A DNA stretch of 64,000 nucleotides from Streptomyces sp. HUAS CB01. Lineage in GTDB: Bacteria > Actinomycetota > Actinomycetes > Streptomycetales > Streptomycetaceae. Within the stretch, counting starts at the first letter, position 1; each line of letters starts with the position of its first letter. The stretch spans positions 2,855,001 to 2,919,000 of the forward strand of contig NZ_CP129137.1 of assembly GCF_030406905.1 (NCBI RefSeq). Direction: 5' to 3'. The notes under the pieces were generated by a model. That model did not search any database and was not told where the DNA came from. It saw only the letters and a list, made by a program, of their open reading frames with translations. This document shows, in pieces, positions 10,830 through 19,683 of the stretch. Position numbers and translations under genes: made by a program.

Positions 10830-11485
10830 CCTCCGGACTCTGGCAGAACTGGGTGCTCCCGGGCATCTGGATCACCATCCAGCTCACCCTCTACAGCGCC
10901 GCGTTGGCCACCGCCGTCGCGTTCGGCGTCGGCATGGCCAGAACCCATCGCTCGAAGGCCGTCCGCTTCGTCGCGGCCTTCTACACCGAGGTCTTCCGCG
11001 GGACCTCGGCGCTGGTCCTGATGTTCTGGCTGTTCTTCGTCCTCCCGCCGCTGCTGGGCTGGCAGTTGGTGCCCATGTGGGCGGCGGTGCTCGCCCTCGG
11101 CCTGTCCTACGGCGCGTACGGCGCGGAGATCGTGCGCGGCGCGCTGAACTCCGTGACGCCGGCCCAGCGGGAGGCGGGCATCGCGCTCAGCTTCACGCCC
11201 TGGCAGCGGATGCGGCTGATCCTGCTGCCCCAGGCCGTGCCCGAGACGATCCCGTCCTTCTGCAATCTGGCGGTGGAGCTGCTGAAGGGCACGGCGCTGG
11301 TGTCGCTGCTGGGTGTGGGCGACGTGTCGTTCGCGGCCTACCTGGTGCGGCTGGCGACCCAGGAGAGCGCGCAGATCTACACCGTCACGCTGGTGATCTA
11401 CTTCGTGCTCGCGTTCCTCATCACCCGTTCGATGAAGGCCCTGGAACGGAAGACCAAGGCGAACCTGGGGGTGGTGGTCAAGTGA
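10826..11485 (+). CDS. ehuC: ABC transporter permease, EhuC-like
   Basis: Polar-amino-acid-type permease of 219 aa with about five hydrophobic segments, starting in WVLPGIWITIQLTLYSAALA. The ATPase-contact (EAA) loop is visible as SVTPAQREAGIALSFTPWQR. It begins at ATG 10826 in an ATGA overlap with ehuB and ends in a GTGA overlap with ehuD, so expression is coupled. It would form the membrane channel with EhuD. Confidence 0.9.
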   Translation: MTSGLWQNWVLPGIWITIQLTLYSAALATAVAFGVGMARTHRSKAVRFVAAFYTEVFRGTSALVLMFWLFFVLPPLLGWQLVPMWAAVLALGLSYGAYGAEIVRGALNSVTPAQREAGIALSFTPWQRMRLILLPQAVPETIPSFCNLAVELLKGTALVSLLGVGDVSFAAYLVRLATQESAQIYTVTLVIYFVLAFLITRSMKALERKTKANLGVVVK

Positions 11486-12132
11486 CCTGGGACTGGTCCG
11501 CGGTCGCGGACTTCATGCCGCGTTTCTGGGAGGGCGTGCTCGTCACGCTGCAGATCCTGGTGCTGGGCTCGCTGATGTCCTTCACGCTCGGCCTGGTCTG
11601 GGCGCTGGGGCTGCGTTCCGGCTCGCGCTTCGTGCGCTGGCCGGTGGGGCTCGTCACCGAGTTCATCCGGAACACCCCGCTGCTGGTGCAGCTGTTCTTC
11701 CTGTTCTTCGTGCTGCCGGAGTGGGGAGTGCAGTTCTCCGCGCTCACCACCGGCACCATCGCGATCGGCCTGCACTACTCGACGTACACCGCGCAGGTGT
11801 ACCGGGCCGGCATCGACGCCGTACCCGCCGGGCAGTGGGAGGCGGCGACCGCGCTGAGCCTGCCCGCCCACCGGACCTGGACCGCCGTGATCCTGCCGCA
11901 GGCGGTCCGCCGCATCGCGCCCGCCCTCGGCAACTACGTGATCGCGATGCTGAAGGACACTCCGCTCCTCGCCGGGATCAGCGTGCTGGAGATGCTCCAG
12001 CAGTCCCGGCTGGAGAGCGCGGCGACCTTCCAGTACACGGAGCCGCTGACGGTCGTCGGCATCGCCTTCATCCTCATCGCCTACCCGGCATCCCTGCTCG
12101 TACGGACCCTGGAGCGCCGCCTTGCCCGCTGA
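11482..12132 (+). CDS. ehuD: ABC transporter permease, EhuD-like
   Basis: Second polar-amino-acid-type permease, 216 aa, with the family opening FWEGVLVTLQILVLGSLMSF and an EAA loop at AVPAGQWEAATALSLPAHRT. It starts at GTG 11482, overlapping the ehuC stop by 4 nt, and runs 11 nt into ehuA. EhuC and EhuD together would form the heterodimeric channel. It contains the FIRNTPLLVQLFFLFF motif common in this permease family. Confidence 0.9.
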   Translation: MTWDWSAVADFMPRFWEGVLVTLQILVLGSLMSFTLGLVWALGLRSGSRFVRWPVGLVTEFIRNTPLLVQLFFLFFVLPEWGVQFSALTTGTIAIGLHYSTYTAQVYRAGIDAVPAGQWEAATALSLPAHRTWTAVILPQAVRRIAPALGNYVIAMLKDTPLLAGISVLEMLQQSRLESAATFQYTEPLTVVGIAFILIAYPASLLVRTLERRLAR

Positions 12133-12889
12133 CACCACCCCCGCCACGCAGAACGAAGAGCTCATCCGCTTCACGAACGTCACCAAGCGCTTCGGGGACA
12201 ACACCGTCCTGGACGACCTGTGCTTCTCGGTCCGCCCGGGCAAGCACGTCACGCTGATCGGGCCCTCCGGGTCCGGGAAGACCACGATCCTCCGGCTGCT
12301 GATGACGCTGGCGCGGCCCGACTCGGGCACGATCGACGTCAACGGCGGCCGGCTGTTCCCGGCCGACGAGAAGGAACGCAGAGAGGTCCGCAAGAAGATC
12401 GGCATGGTCTTCCAGCAGTTCAACCTCTTCCCCAACATGACCGTGCTGAGGAACATCACCGAGGCCCCGGTGCGGGTGCTCGGGCTCTCCAAGGACGAGG
12501 CCGAGGAACGCGCCCGCGAGCTGCTGGACCTGGTAGGTCTCGCCGACCGCGCCGACGCCAGGCCCTCCCAGCTGTCGGGCGGCCAGCAGCAGCGGGTGGC
12601 CATCGCCCGGGCGCTCGCGATGCGGCCGCAGGTGCTGCTGCTGGACGAGGTGACCTCGGCGCTCGACCCCGAACTGGTCGCGGGGGTGCTCGACGTCCTC
12701 AGGGACATCGCGCGCACCACCGACATCACGATGCTCTGTGTGACCCACGAGATGAACTTCGCCCGGGACATATCCGACGAGGTCCTGATGTTCGACGCCG
12801 GGAAGGTGATCGAGTCCGGATCCCCGGAGAAAATCTTCTCCGACCCCGAGCACGCACGTACTCGTGAGTTTCTCAGTGCGGTGCTCTGA
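12122..12889 (+). CDS. ehuA: ABC transporter ATP-binding protein, EhuA-like
   Basis: ATPase of the importer, 255 aa. Walker A is GPSGSGKTT (47-55), the ABC signature LSGGQQQ is at 151-157, Walker B LLLDE is at 172-176, and the H-loop lies in CVTHEM. The start is a TTG at 12122 with GGAG 7-8 nt upstream, overlapping the end of ehuD. It belongs to the polar amino acid (GlnQ/EhuA) group. It closes the ehuBCDA operon, which ends in a strong perfect hairpin 49 nt downstream. Confidence 0.92.
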   Translation: MPADTTPATQNEELIRFTNVTKRFGDNTVLDDLCFSVRPGKHVTLIGPSGSGKTTILRLLMTLARPDSGTIDVNGGRLFPADEKERREVRKKIGMVFQQFNLFPNMTVLRNITEAPVRVLGLSKDEAEERARELLDLVGLADRADARPSQLSGGQQQRVAIARALAMRPQVLLLDEVTSALDPELVAGVLDVLRDIARTTDITMLCVTHEMNFARDISDEVLMFDAGKVIESGSPEKIFSDPEHARTREFLSAVL

Positions 12890-12918
12890 CCTCTTACTCC
12901 GCACACCACTCGTGACCC

Positions 12919-12930
12919 TGGCATATGCCA
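12919..12930. promoter_or_regulatory. Perfect 12-bp palindrome, possible operator
   Basis: TGGCATATGCCA is a perfect palindrome 29 nt after the ehuA stop and 126 nt upstream of the IclR-family start. It could be an operator for the adjacent IclR regulator. Its position before the terminator hairpin makes that uncertain. Confidence 0.35.
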
Positions 12931-12937
12931 ATGACGT

Positions 12938-12964
12938 GCGCCCCAGGATATGAGCCTGGGGCGC
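12938..12964 (+). terminator. Terminator of the ehuBCDA operon
   Basis: GCGCCCCAGG (12938-12947) and CCTGGGGCGC (12955-12964) form a perfect 10-bp GC-rich stem with a 7-nt loop. Confidence 0.85.
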
Positions 12965-13056
12965 CTCACATTTCTCGCCAACAGCCGCCCACTAAACGGT
13001 TCTTGGCGGCTATCGTGGTACGGAAGCTTGCGGTCACAACCTGGTAGGGGGAAACC

Positions 13057-13815
13057 GTGGCGCTGAAGCCCGAGCCGACCGCGCCGTTCCACTCGGTGCA
13101 GTACGCGCTGCGAGTCCTGGAGACGATCTCCAGGCACAGCGGCGGTGTGACCGATGTCCAGATCGCGCGCGAGACCGGTCTGCCGACCGGCCACCTCACG
13201 TCCCTGCTGCTGATGCTCCGGCGCGAGGGCTACGTGGAGCAGGTGGCGGACGGGGCGTACGTGATCGGCGACTCCCTGGTCCTGCTGGGTTCCGGCGTCA
13301 CCCGGCGGGAGGCCCTGGAGCGCAAGCTCCAGGAGACGCTGAGCGAGCTGCGCGACTCGGTCGGCGCGGCGGTCTACATCAGCCGGTACATCGACGGCGA
13401 GGTCAAGATCACCCAGTTCGCCGACGGCCCTCGCACCCCCAAGGTCAACGAGTGGGTCGACTTCCGCTCGGCGGCCCACGCCAGCGCGGTCGGCAAGTGC
13501 CTGCTGACCCAGCTCGACCAGAACGGCCGCCGCGACCATCTCGCACGGCACAAGATCGCCAGGCTCACCTCCCGGACGATCACCAACGAGAAGATCCTCT
13601 TCTCCAAGCTGGACGCCCAGCCGCCCACGGTCCCGGTGCTGGACCTCCAGGAGTACGCGGTGGGCACGGTCTGCGCCGCGGTGCCGCTGACGGCCGGAGC
13701 ATCCGTGGGCTGCCTGGCGCTCTCGCTCCCGATCGAGCACGCGCACCGGCTGCGCGCCGCCGCCGACACCCTGAACCGCCGGGCGGCCCCGGTGGTGCTG
13801 TCACTGGCCCTGTGA
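13057..13815 (+). CDS. IclR-family transcriptional regulator
   Basis: A 252-aa regulator with an N-terminal winged HTH (residues ~8-70; VTDVQIARETGLPTGHLTSL is the helix-turn-helix) and a C-terminal effector domain (SAAHASAVGKCLL is the IclR signature). The GTG at 13057 has TAGGGGGA 4-5 nt upstream. It lies immediately after the transporter operon, so it probably senses the imported compound or its product and controls the island at 5.3-12.9 kb. It is not the leucine regulator NdgR, whose N-terminus differs. Operators are not proven; see the palindrome at 12919. Confidence 0.9.
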   Translation: MALKPEPTAPFHSVQYALRVLETISRHSGGVTDVQIARETGLPTGHLTSLLLMLRREGYVEQVADGAYVIGDSLVLLGSGVTRREALERKLQETLSELRDSVGAAVYISRYIDGEVKITQFADGPRTPKVNEWVDFRSAAHASAVGKCLLTQLDQNGRRDHLARHKIARLTSRTITNEKILFSKLDAQPPTVPVLDLQEYAVGTVCAAVPLTAGASVGCLALSLPIEHAHRLRAAADTLNRRAAPVVLSLAL

Positions 13816-14005
13816 GCGACCGGGCCGCCGGGCCCGCGGAACCGCCGGTGGCCACGGACCGCGCACGACCGGCCGAGCCCGGCGCACGGTGACCGGATCC
13901 CGGGCGACGGACTCCGGATGATCGGATCGAGTGGTCGGGAGCACCCCTGCGGACCGGGTAGTATTACTTCTGTCGTCAGCCGCGAAGCGGCGAGAACGAC
14001 AGCCC

Positions 14006-14079
14006 GCGCCGCTAGCTCAGTTGGTTAGAGCAGCTGACTCTTAATCAGCGGGTCCGGGGTTCGAGTCCCTGGCGGCGCA
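14006..14079 (+). tRNA. tRNA-Lys (anticodon CTT)
   Basis: A 74-nt cloverleaf. The acceptor stem is GCGCCGC/GCGGCGC, the D arm GCTC/GAGC, the anticodon stem GCTGA/TCAGC around loop CTCTTAA (anticodon CTT), and the T arm carries TTCGAGT. The discriminator is A and CCA is not encoded. A TAGTAT at 13959-13964 could be the -10 box. A second copy of the whole 74 nt lies at 23621-23694. Confidence 0.97.
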
Positions 14080-14087
14080 CAACCTCC

Positions 14088-14119
14088 CGAGGGGCCCTCG
14101 CAGTTGCGAGGGCCCCTCG
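14088..14119 (+). terminator. Terminator after tRNA-Lys
   Basis: CGAGGGGCCCTCGCA (14088-14102) and its exact complement TGCGAGGGCCCCTCG (14105-14119) form a 15-bp stem, followed by tgttgtg. Confidence 0.85.
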
Positions 14120-14504
14120 TGTTGTGTCCGGGGCTCCCCCGCCTCGGCCCCGGCAGCCGTCGCCGCGCACCGCCCGGCCCCCGAGGACCCGCCCGCCGGG
14201 ACGGCCTGCGGACGGGCATGCGTCCCGCCGGCCCGTCCGCGGGCCGGTCTCCGCGGTTCACCACGGGCGCGAAGACGCCCCCCGCCGTGATATGCGTCAC
14301 GTGTACCGGGTGCCGCGCAATGCTCCCTCGGATCGTGGTGCTCTGCCACGCACGGTTCCTTCCGTCCGGGCGCGATGCGGCCGCGCGCGGGACGACGGGG
14401 CGCCGCGCTCCCGGCGCGGACGGGCCGCCGACCCGATGGCGGGACCGACGTGAGCGCGGACAGGCGACGAGATCCCGGCGGATGCCGGGATCTCGTCGGC
14501 GGGC
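14120..14504. other. 385-bp stretch with no supported gene
   Basis: Very GC-rich sequence between the tRNA terminator and the response regulator stop. Open frames here have no family features or ribosome sites. An inverted repeat (GAGATCCCGGC/GCCGGGATCTC, about 14469-14493) next to the regulator stop is probably the terminator of the two-component operon. Confidence 0.5.
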
Positions 14505-15164
14505 TCAGCGCAGATAGGCGAGGACGGCGAGCACCCGGCGATGGGTGTCCTCGGCCGGCGGCAGATCGAGTTTGGCCAGGATGTTGCCGATGTGCTTGCC
14601 CACGGCGGCCTCGCTGACGACGAGCCGGCGCGCGATCGCCGCGTTGGAGCGGCCCTCGGCGACCAGGGCGAGGACTTCGCGCTCGCGCGGCGTGAGCCGC
14701 TCCAGCGGGTCGCGGCGCCGGCGCAGCAACTGCCGTACGACCTCGGGGTCGACAACGGTACCCCCGTCCGCGACACGTTCGAGCGCGGCCACGAACTCCT
14801 CCACCTGGCCGACGCGGTCCTTCAGGAGGTAGCCCACGCCGGTGCCGTCGCCGGTGTCGAGCAGTTCGGCGGCGTAGGCCTGCTGGACGTAGTGGCTGAG
14901 GACGAGGACGGGCAGGTGCGGGCGCCCGGTGCGCAGCGCGAGGGCGGCGCGCAGGCCCTCGTCCTGGAAACCGGGGGGCATCCGGACGTCGGTCACCACG
15001 ATGTCCGGGTCGTGCGCGGCGACGGCCGTGCACAGCGCCTCGGCGTCGCCCACGGCGGCGACGACCTCGTGGCCGAAGCGCCCGAGGAGTGCGGTCAGGC
15101 CGTCCCGGAGCAGGACGCCGTCCTCGGCGAGGACTACGCGGAGGGGTGTGTGCCGGTCCGGCAT
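14505..15164 (-). CDS. NarL/LuxR-family response regulator
   Basis: A 219-aa DNA-binding response regulator. The receiver domain (1-125) has the phospho-acceptor Asp59 in [10 protein letters not shown] and the conserved Lys in LLKDR. The LuxR-type HTH is at about 150-215 ([25 protein letters not shown]). It begins at ATG 15164, inside the end of the kinase gene (31-nt overlap), with GGAG 6 nt upstream, so the pair is co-translated. The signal is unknown. Confidence 0.93.
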   Translation of the reverse strand: MPDRHTPLRVVLAEDGVLLRDGLTALLGRFGHEVVAAVGDAEALCTAVAAHDPDIVVTDVRMPPGFQDEGLRAALALRTGRPHLPVLVLSHYVQQAYAAELLDTGDGTGVGYLLKDRVGQVEEFVAALERVADGGTVVDPEVVRQLLRRRRDPLERLTPREREVLALVAEGRSNAAIARRLVVSEAAVGKHIGNILAKLDLPPAEDTHRRVLAVLAYLR

Positions 15165-16402
15165 GGGATCTCCAGTCGCAGGACGGTGGGCCCGCCCGGC
15201 GGGCTGGTGATCGCCAGTGTGCCATCGAGTACGGCGAGCCGGTCGGCCAGTCCGGTGAGCCCGGTGCCCCGCTCCGGGTCCGCTCCGCCGGTGCCGTCGT
15301 CGTGTATCTCGACGGCGAGGAGGTCGCCGGTGTGCCGGGCGGTGAGGCGTACCCGGCTCGCGCCGCTGTGCTTGGCGGCGTTGGCGAGCGCCTCGCCGAC
15401 GGCGAAGTACGCGGCGGTCTCCACGGACCGTTCGAGCCGATGCAGTTCGACGTCGGTGACCACCGGGACCGCGGACCGGTCGGCGGCGTCGGCGAGCGCG
15501 GCGGCGAGGCCGCAGTCGGACAGCACCTGCGGGTGGATGCCGTGGACCAGCTCGCGCAGTTCCGTGAGCGCCTTGCCGGCCTCGTCGTGGGCGAGGGCGA
15601 GCCGTTCGGCGAGCGGCCCGTCGGGCGGGACGTCCAGCCGGGCGAGGCCGAGGCTCATGGTGAGCGCGACGAGCCGCTGCTGCGCACCGTCGTGCAGATC
15701 ACGCTCGATACGGCGGCGTTCGGCCTCGAAGGCGGCGACGAGCCGGGCGCGGGACCGGGTCACCTCGCCGATCCTCGTGCGCAGTTCCGCCTCGCGGGGC
15801 GCGAGCACCGCACGGGCGAGAGCGGCCCGTGCCGCGGCGAGCGCGCCCAGCGGGTAGAGGAACAGGGCGAGCAGCACGAGGCCGGCGGCGGCCGAGGCGA
15901 AGGCGGCGGGGTAGCCGGTGACGAGCCACAGCTTCGCCACGCGGGCCTCGTGGCCGCCGTCCACGGCCAGTTGCAGCGGGGCGGCCGTCATCGCGAGCGG
16001 CGCGCCGATGCCCACGCCGAGGGCGAGCAGTTCGAGCGGCCACAGCACGGTGGCGTGGAGCAGTGCGTACGCGAGCTCGCGCCAGGTCGCCTGTTCCCGG
16101 ACGCGAGTACGGGCCCAGACAGTGATCCCGGGCTCCGGCGGCGTACGGTGCGGGTCCGCCGCGGGCTCGGCGTCGGCGATCCGCAGCCGCCACCGCTCCG
16201 TCCCGGCGAGCGCGACGCCGCTGAACAGCAGCAGCGGCAGCCCCACCAGGACCGCGGAGAACGCCACGAGGACCAGCACACCGACGAGGGCCACGGCTCC
16301 GCTGAGCACCCCGGTCCCGAGGTACGCCACGCCGCGCCACGGCCAGGCGGTCCGCAGGTACGCGCGGCCGGTGAGGGCCTGCCAGAGGTTCCGTGGGGTC
16401 AT
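15134..16402 (-). CDS. NarL-type sensor histidine kinase
   Basis: A 422-aa membrane kinase. Hydrophobic segments at about 30-66, 112-145 and 158-200 form the membrane part. HisKA_3 carries the phospho-acceptor His237 in [11 protein letters not shown]. The GHKL ATPase domain has the N-box [12 protein letters not shown] and the G box DDGTGG followed by [10 protein letters not shown]. This is the usual Streptomyces architecture with an N-terminal DUF4153/sensor-like membrane region. The start is ATG 16402; the reading frame continues upstream into a repeat region with no stop but no start evidence. Its partner is the overlapping regulator. Confidence 0.9.
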   Translation of the reverse strand: MTPRNLWQALTGRAYLRTAWPWRGVAYLGTGVLSGAVALVGVLVLVAFSAVLVGLPLLLFSGVALAGTERWRLRIADAEPAADPHRTPPEPGITVWARTRVREQATWRELAYALLHATVLWPLELLALGVGIGAPLAMTAAPLQLAVDGGHEARVAKLWLVTGYPAAFASAAAGLVLLALFLYPLGALAAARAALARAVLAPREAELRTRIGEVTRSRARLVAAFEAERRRIERDLHDGAQQRLVALTMSLGLARLDVPPDGPLAERLALAHDEAGKALTELRELVHGIHPQVLSDCGLAAALADAADRSAVPVVTDVELHRLERSVETAAYFAVGEALANAAKHSGASRVRLTARHTGDLLAVEIHDDGTGGADPERGTGLTGLADRLAVLDGTLAITSPPGGPTVLRLEIPCRTGTHPSA

Positions 16403-16470
16403 GCGGGCCACGCTAGGCCCCGGCGGGTCGGGCGGGCCATGGGTCCAGGGCGAGTACGGGGGTGGGGCGG

Positions 16471-17007
16471 GCCCCACCCCCTGGGCGGCAACGGCGCGGG
16501 GATCGCCCGCCGTCCCGGGCCGACCGCTTCCCGGCAACCGGCCCTGAGGTTCGAGGCCGATGGGCGCTCCCGGCCGGGCCGCCGAGCCGCCGGCGCCCGG
16601 CACCCGGCACCCGGCACCCGGCACCCGGCACCCGGCACCCGGCACCCGGCAGTGAACTCCAGGGCCGACGGCCTCCCCCGGCAGGCTCCGGCGCGCCGGA
16701 CACCTGGCGCCCGACACCCGACAGTGAGCACCAAGGCCGGCGAGCCCCACCCCCTGGGCGGCAACGGCGCGGGGATCGCCCGCCGTCCCGGGCCGACCGC
16801 TTCCCGGCAACCGGCCGTGAGGTTCGAGGCCGATGGGCGCTCCCGGCCGGGCCGCCGAGCCGCCGGCGCCCGGCAGTCGGCACCCGGCACCCGGCACCCG
16901 GCACCCGGCACCCGGCAGTGGACTCCAGGGCCGACGGTCTCCCCCGGCAGGCTCCGGCGCGCCGGACACCTGGCGCCCGACACCCGACAGTGAGCACCAA
17001 GGCCGGC
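16471..17007. repeat. Two tandem ~270-bp repeats with an internal 7-bp minisatellite
   Basis: Unit 1 is about 16471-16743 and unit 2 about 16744-17007. They are nearly identical outside the minisatellite. Inside unit 1, CCCGGCA is repeated eight times perfectly (16596-16651). Unit 2 holds five perfect copies (16883-16917) after a diverged one. The flanking ~850-bp stretch (16403-17253) has no supported gene. The long frames across it encode only repeat translations such as GCRVPGA. Confidence 0.9.
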
Positions 17008-17253
17008 GGCCACCAGCGGCACGCTTCGCCGCCGGACACCCGATACGCGGCACCCCGCACCCCGCACCCGACCGCGAACCCCCGAGGCCGCGGCCACCAC
17101 CGGCCGCTCCGTCGCCGGACAACCGGCGTGCGGCAACGCATCGTTGCCCCGGGCCGACGGACGCTGACGGGACTCGCCGGCGCCGGACCGGCCGACTGGC
17201 GGACCGGCGACCGGCCACCGGCGTGGGATCAGGGGCCGGTGCGGGACCGGGGC

Positions 17254-18940
17254 TCATCGGTCCAGCAGCCCGGCCCGGCCCTGTCGTTCGTAGGCCCGGT
17301 GCAATCGTGCGGTGTCGGCCGGGGTCAGGGGGCGGTAGCCGTCCGTGCCGGGCGGGCGCCACCAGACGGGGTCCGGCGCGCGATGGAAGCCCTCGCGGCG
17401 CAGGGCGACCCGGTGGATCTTGTTGGTGGCGGTGACCGGGAGGCGGGGGACGACGCGGACGAAGCGCGGCGGCATCTTCGTCCCCAGGTCGGGCTGGGCG
17501 GCGAGGAAACCGGCGAAGGCCGCCGGGTCGAAGGACGCACCGTCGCGGAGGGCCAGGGCGCACATCACCTGGTCGCCGGCGACCGGGTCGGGCACCGCGT
17601 ACACCGCGACGCCCACCGCGGGTTCCCAGCGGGCGAGGATGTTCTCGATGAGCGCGGCGGCGAGGTTCTCGCTGTCGACGCGCAGCCGGTCGTCGCAGCG
17701 TCCGGCGAAGTACAGGAAGCCCTCGGCGTCCCGGTAGAACAGGTCGCCGCTCCAGTACCAGCCTCCCCGCAGCCGTTCCGCGTCCGCCTCGGCGTTGCGC
17801 CAGTAGCCCTCGAAGGGGCCGGGGCCGCGATTGACCAGTTCGCCTATCGCCCGGCCGCCGTTCAGCAGCCCGCCCGCCGGGGAGAAGCGGGCCGGCTCGC
17901 ACTCCTCTCCGCTGGACGGGTCGACCACCGCGAGGTCGTTGCCGGGCGCGGCCCTGCCGATCGCGCCGCGCGGGGGTACCGGGCGTGCGCCGGACGGCGG
18001 CACCGCCCTCGGAGGAGCCGTAGCCCTCCACGAGCCGTACGCCGAAGCGCGCCTCGAAGCGCTCCGCGTCGACCGCCCCCGCCTCGGTCCCGAAGCCGAG
18101 CCGGAGCGAGTGGTCGCGGTCGTCGTCGCGTTCGGGGGTGGCGAGCAGGTACTGCACGGCCCGGCCCACGTAGGTGAAGTACGTGGCCCCGTAGGACCGG
18201 ACGTCGGAGAGGAAGCACGACGCGGAGAAGCGGCGCCGCAGTGCCACCGCCGCGCCGGCCACCAGCGCGGGAGCCCAGCCGGCGATCACGGCGTTGCCGT
18301 GGAACATCGGCATGCAGATGTAGTGGACGTCGTCGGGCCGGACCCCGAAGTGGGAGGCGAGGGAGGCCCCGGCGGCGGCGAGCCTGCCCTGACTGCAGAT
18401 CGCGGCCTTGGGCGCGCCGGTCGAGCCGGAGGTGAAGTACAGCAGCAGCCGGCTGCCGGGCCGCACGGTGCGGCCCGGCAGCGCGTCGATGTCGGCGGGG
18501 ACGGCCCCTTCGTACGGGGCGAGGAGCCCGGCGAAGGCGTCCTGGTCGGTCACCAGCACCCGCACGCCCGGCAGTTCGAGACCGTCGAGCAGGGGAAGGT
18601 GCGCGCGCTCGGTGACCAGCACCCGGCAGTCGGTGTGCAGTATGTCGCGGGCCAGCTCCGCGCCCCGGCGCGTCGGGTTGATGCCGGCGACGGCGGCCCC
18701 GGTGAGGGCCGCCGCGCCGATCCAGAGCGGGAACTCCGCCGTGTTGTCGAGCAGGACCCCGAGGTGCGGCTCGGCTCCCCGGGGCAGCAGCTCCGTGAGC
18801 AGTGCGGCCCGCGCGGCGGCACCGGAGGCGACCTGGTGGTGGCTGAGCACGAGATCCTCGTGGATCAGCCCCACCCGGTGGTCGCCCCACCGGCGCCGTA
18901 CCAGCTCCGCGACGGTCGTACCGCTCCCCGTGTCGCCCAT
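17254..18940 (-). pseudogene. Acyl-CoA synthetase (AMP-binding, FadD17-like) split by a frameshift
   Basis: An adenylate-forming acyl-CoA ligase. The N-terminal frame (from 18940) holds the AMP-binding P-loop YFTSGSTGAPK and the later GYGSSEGG motif. At about 17990-18010 that frame runs out of family sequence. The remaining third continues in another frame as RGAIGRAAPGNDLAVVD, the GWYWSGDLFYRD motif, and a C-terminal catalytic Lys region (TATNKIHRVAL), ending at 17254. Joined, the product is about 560 aa, normal for the family. One extra base (or two missing) in a G/C run near GAGGGCGGTGCCGCC would explain it. It may be a genuine mutation or a sequencing error. An upstream GTG at 18949 is an alternative start. 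Confidence 0.8.
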
Positions 18941-18965
18941 GGCGCGCACGGTAACTGACGAAGCA

Positions 18966-19553
18966 TCAGAACTGAACGTCCGAGCAGGCGTAGAAGGCGT
19001 TCGGGGTGTCGGCGATGGTCCACACCGCCAGGATCAGATGGCGGCCCGATTTCGACGGCAGCGTGCCCGAGTGACTGAGCGTCGCCGGGGGCCGCTGGCC
19101 GTTGTACGGGATGGTCAGGAAGGGCTGCGGATCGAGCGCGGCCCGGGTGAGCGGCTGGCTGGGGTTCCAGCCGTTCCTGGTGATGTAGTACTTGAAGTCG
19201 GTCGTGGCGTGCATGGCGGTGAACTGCCACCGGAAGGTGTGGTTCTGCCCCGAGGAGACCCTGGTGGTGGGCCAGGCACCGCCGCGCGGGTCGTCGAGCT
19301 GTGCGAAGCGGCTGTTGCCGCCGGCACAGATCTTCCCGTCGGCGGGACCCCCGGCGGGGAAGCCCTTGGGCCCCTCGACGCTCTGGGGCTCCCACTGGAT
19401 CTCGCCGCAGTTGCCCACGGTGCCGTTGGCACAGAGCTTCTGACGGCTGATCGGGGAGTCGGTGTAGCCGTGGCTACTGGCGCTCCCGGTGGCGAGCAGG
19501 GTCGTCCCCGCCACCGCGAGCCCGACCATGGCCGCGCCTATTCGCTTTCGCAT
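18966..19553 (-). CDS. Secreted AA10 lytic polysaccharide monooxygenase (chitin-binding protein)
   Basis: Copper enzyme that oxidatively cleaves crystalline chitin or cellulose. A signal peptide (~1-33) ends before HGYTDSP, which leaves His1 as the mature N-terminus as the copper histidine brace requires. The second brace His is in FTAMHATTDF. The precursor of 195 aa is a single AA10 domain without an extra binding module. The start at ATG 19553 has AGGAG 7 nt upstream. Two dre-like operators lie upstream, the nearer 75 nt away, as for the chitinase at 2140-3825. It should boost that chitinase on insoluble chitin. Chitin as substrate is inferred from shared control, not from sequence alone. 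Confidence 0.93.
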   Translation of the reverse strand: MRKRIGAAMVGLAVAGTTLLATGSASSHGYTDSPISRQKLCANGTVGNCGEIQWEPQSVEGPKGFPAGGPADGKICAGGNSRFAQLDDPRGGAWPTTRVSSGQNHTFRWQFTAMHATTDFKYYITRNGWNPSQPLTRAALDPQPFLTIPYNGQRPPATLSHSGTLPSKSGRHLILAVWTIADTPNAFYACSDVQF

Positions 19554-19627
19554 GCTGTCGCTCCTGGAGAACGTGGGGGAGTCCTGTGAGCCGTGCAGTG
19601 CAGCTGCGCTTGTGCGGTCGTGCGGAT

Positions 19628-19683
19628 TCCGGTCTAGACCAAGTCCCAGATTATTGACGAACTTTGAACATGTCCAGACCAAT
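19628..19683 (-). promoter_or_regulatory. Two DasR-responsive-element-like operators of the monooxygenase gene
   Basis: Site 1 (19628-19643) has the perfect core GGTCTAGACCA. Site 2 (19668-19683) has GTCCAGACCAAT. Each matches 12 of 16 bases of the dre consensus. Site 2 abuts the stop of the SPFH gene. Confidence 0.75.

Noticed and set aside
16596..16917. CCCGGCA arrays considered as CRISPR
   Set aside because: Units are 7 bp, directly adjacent without spacers, and no cas genes are present.
15134..18949. One 1271-codon frame joining the ligase N-terminus to the sensor kinase
   Set aside because: The middle translates repeats only. The ligase continues in another frame and the kinase has its own start, so this is not a fusion protein.
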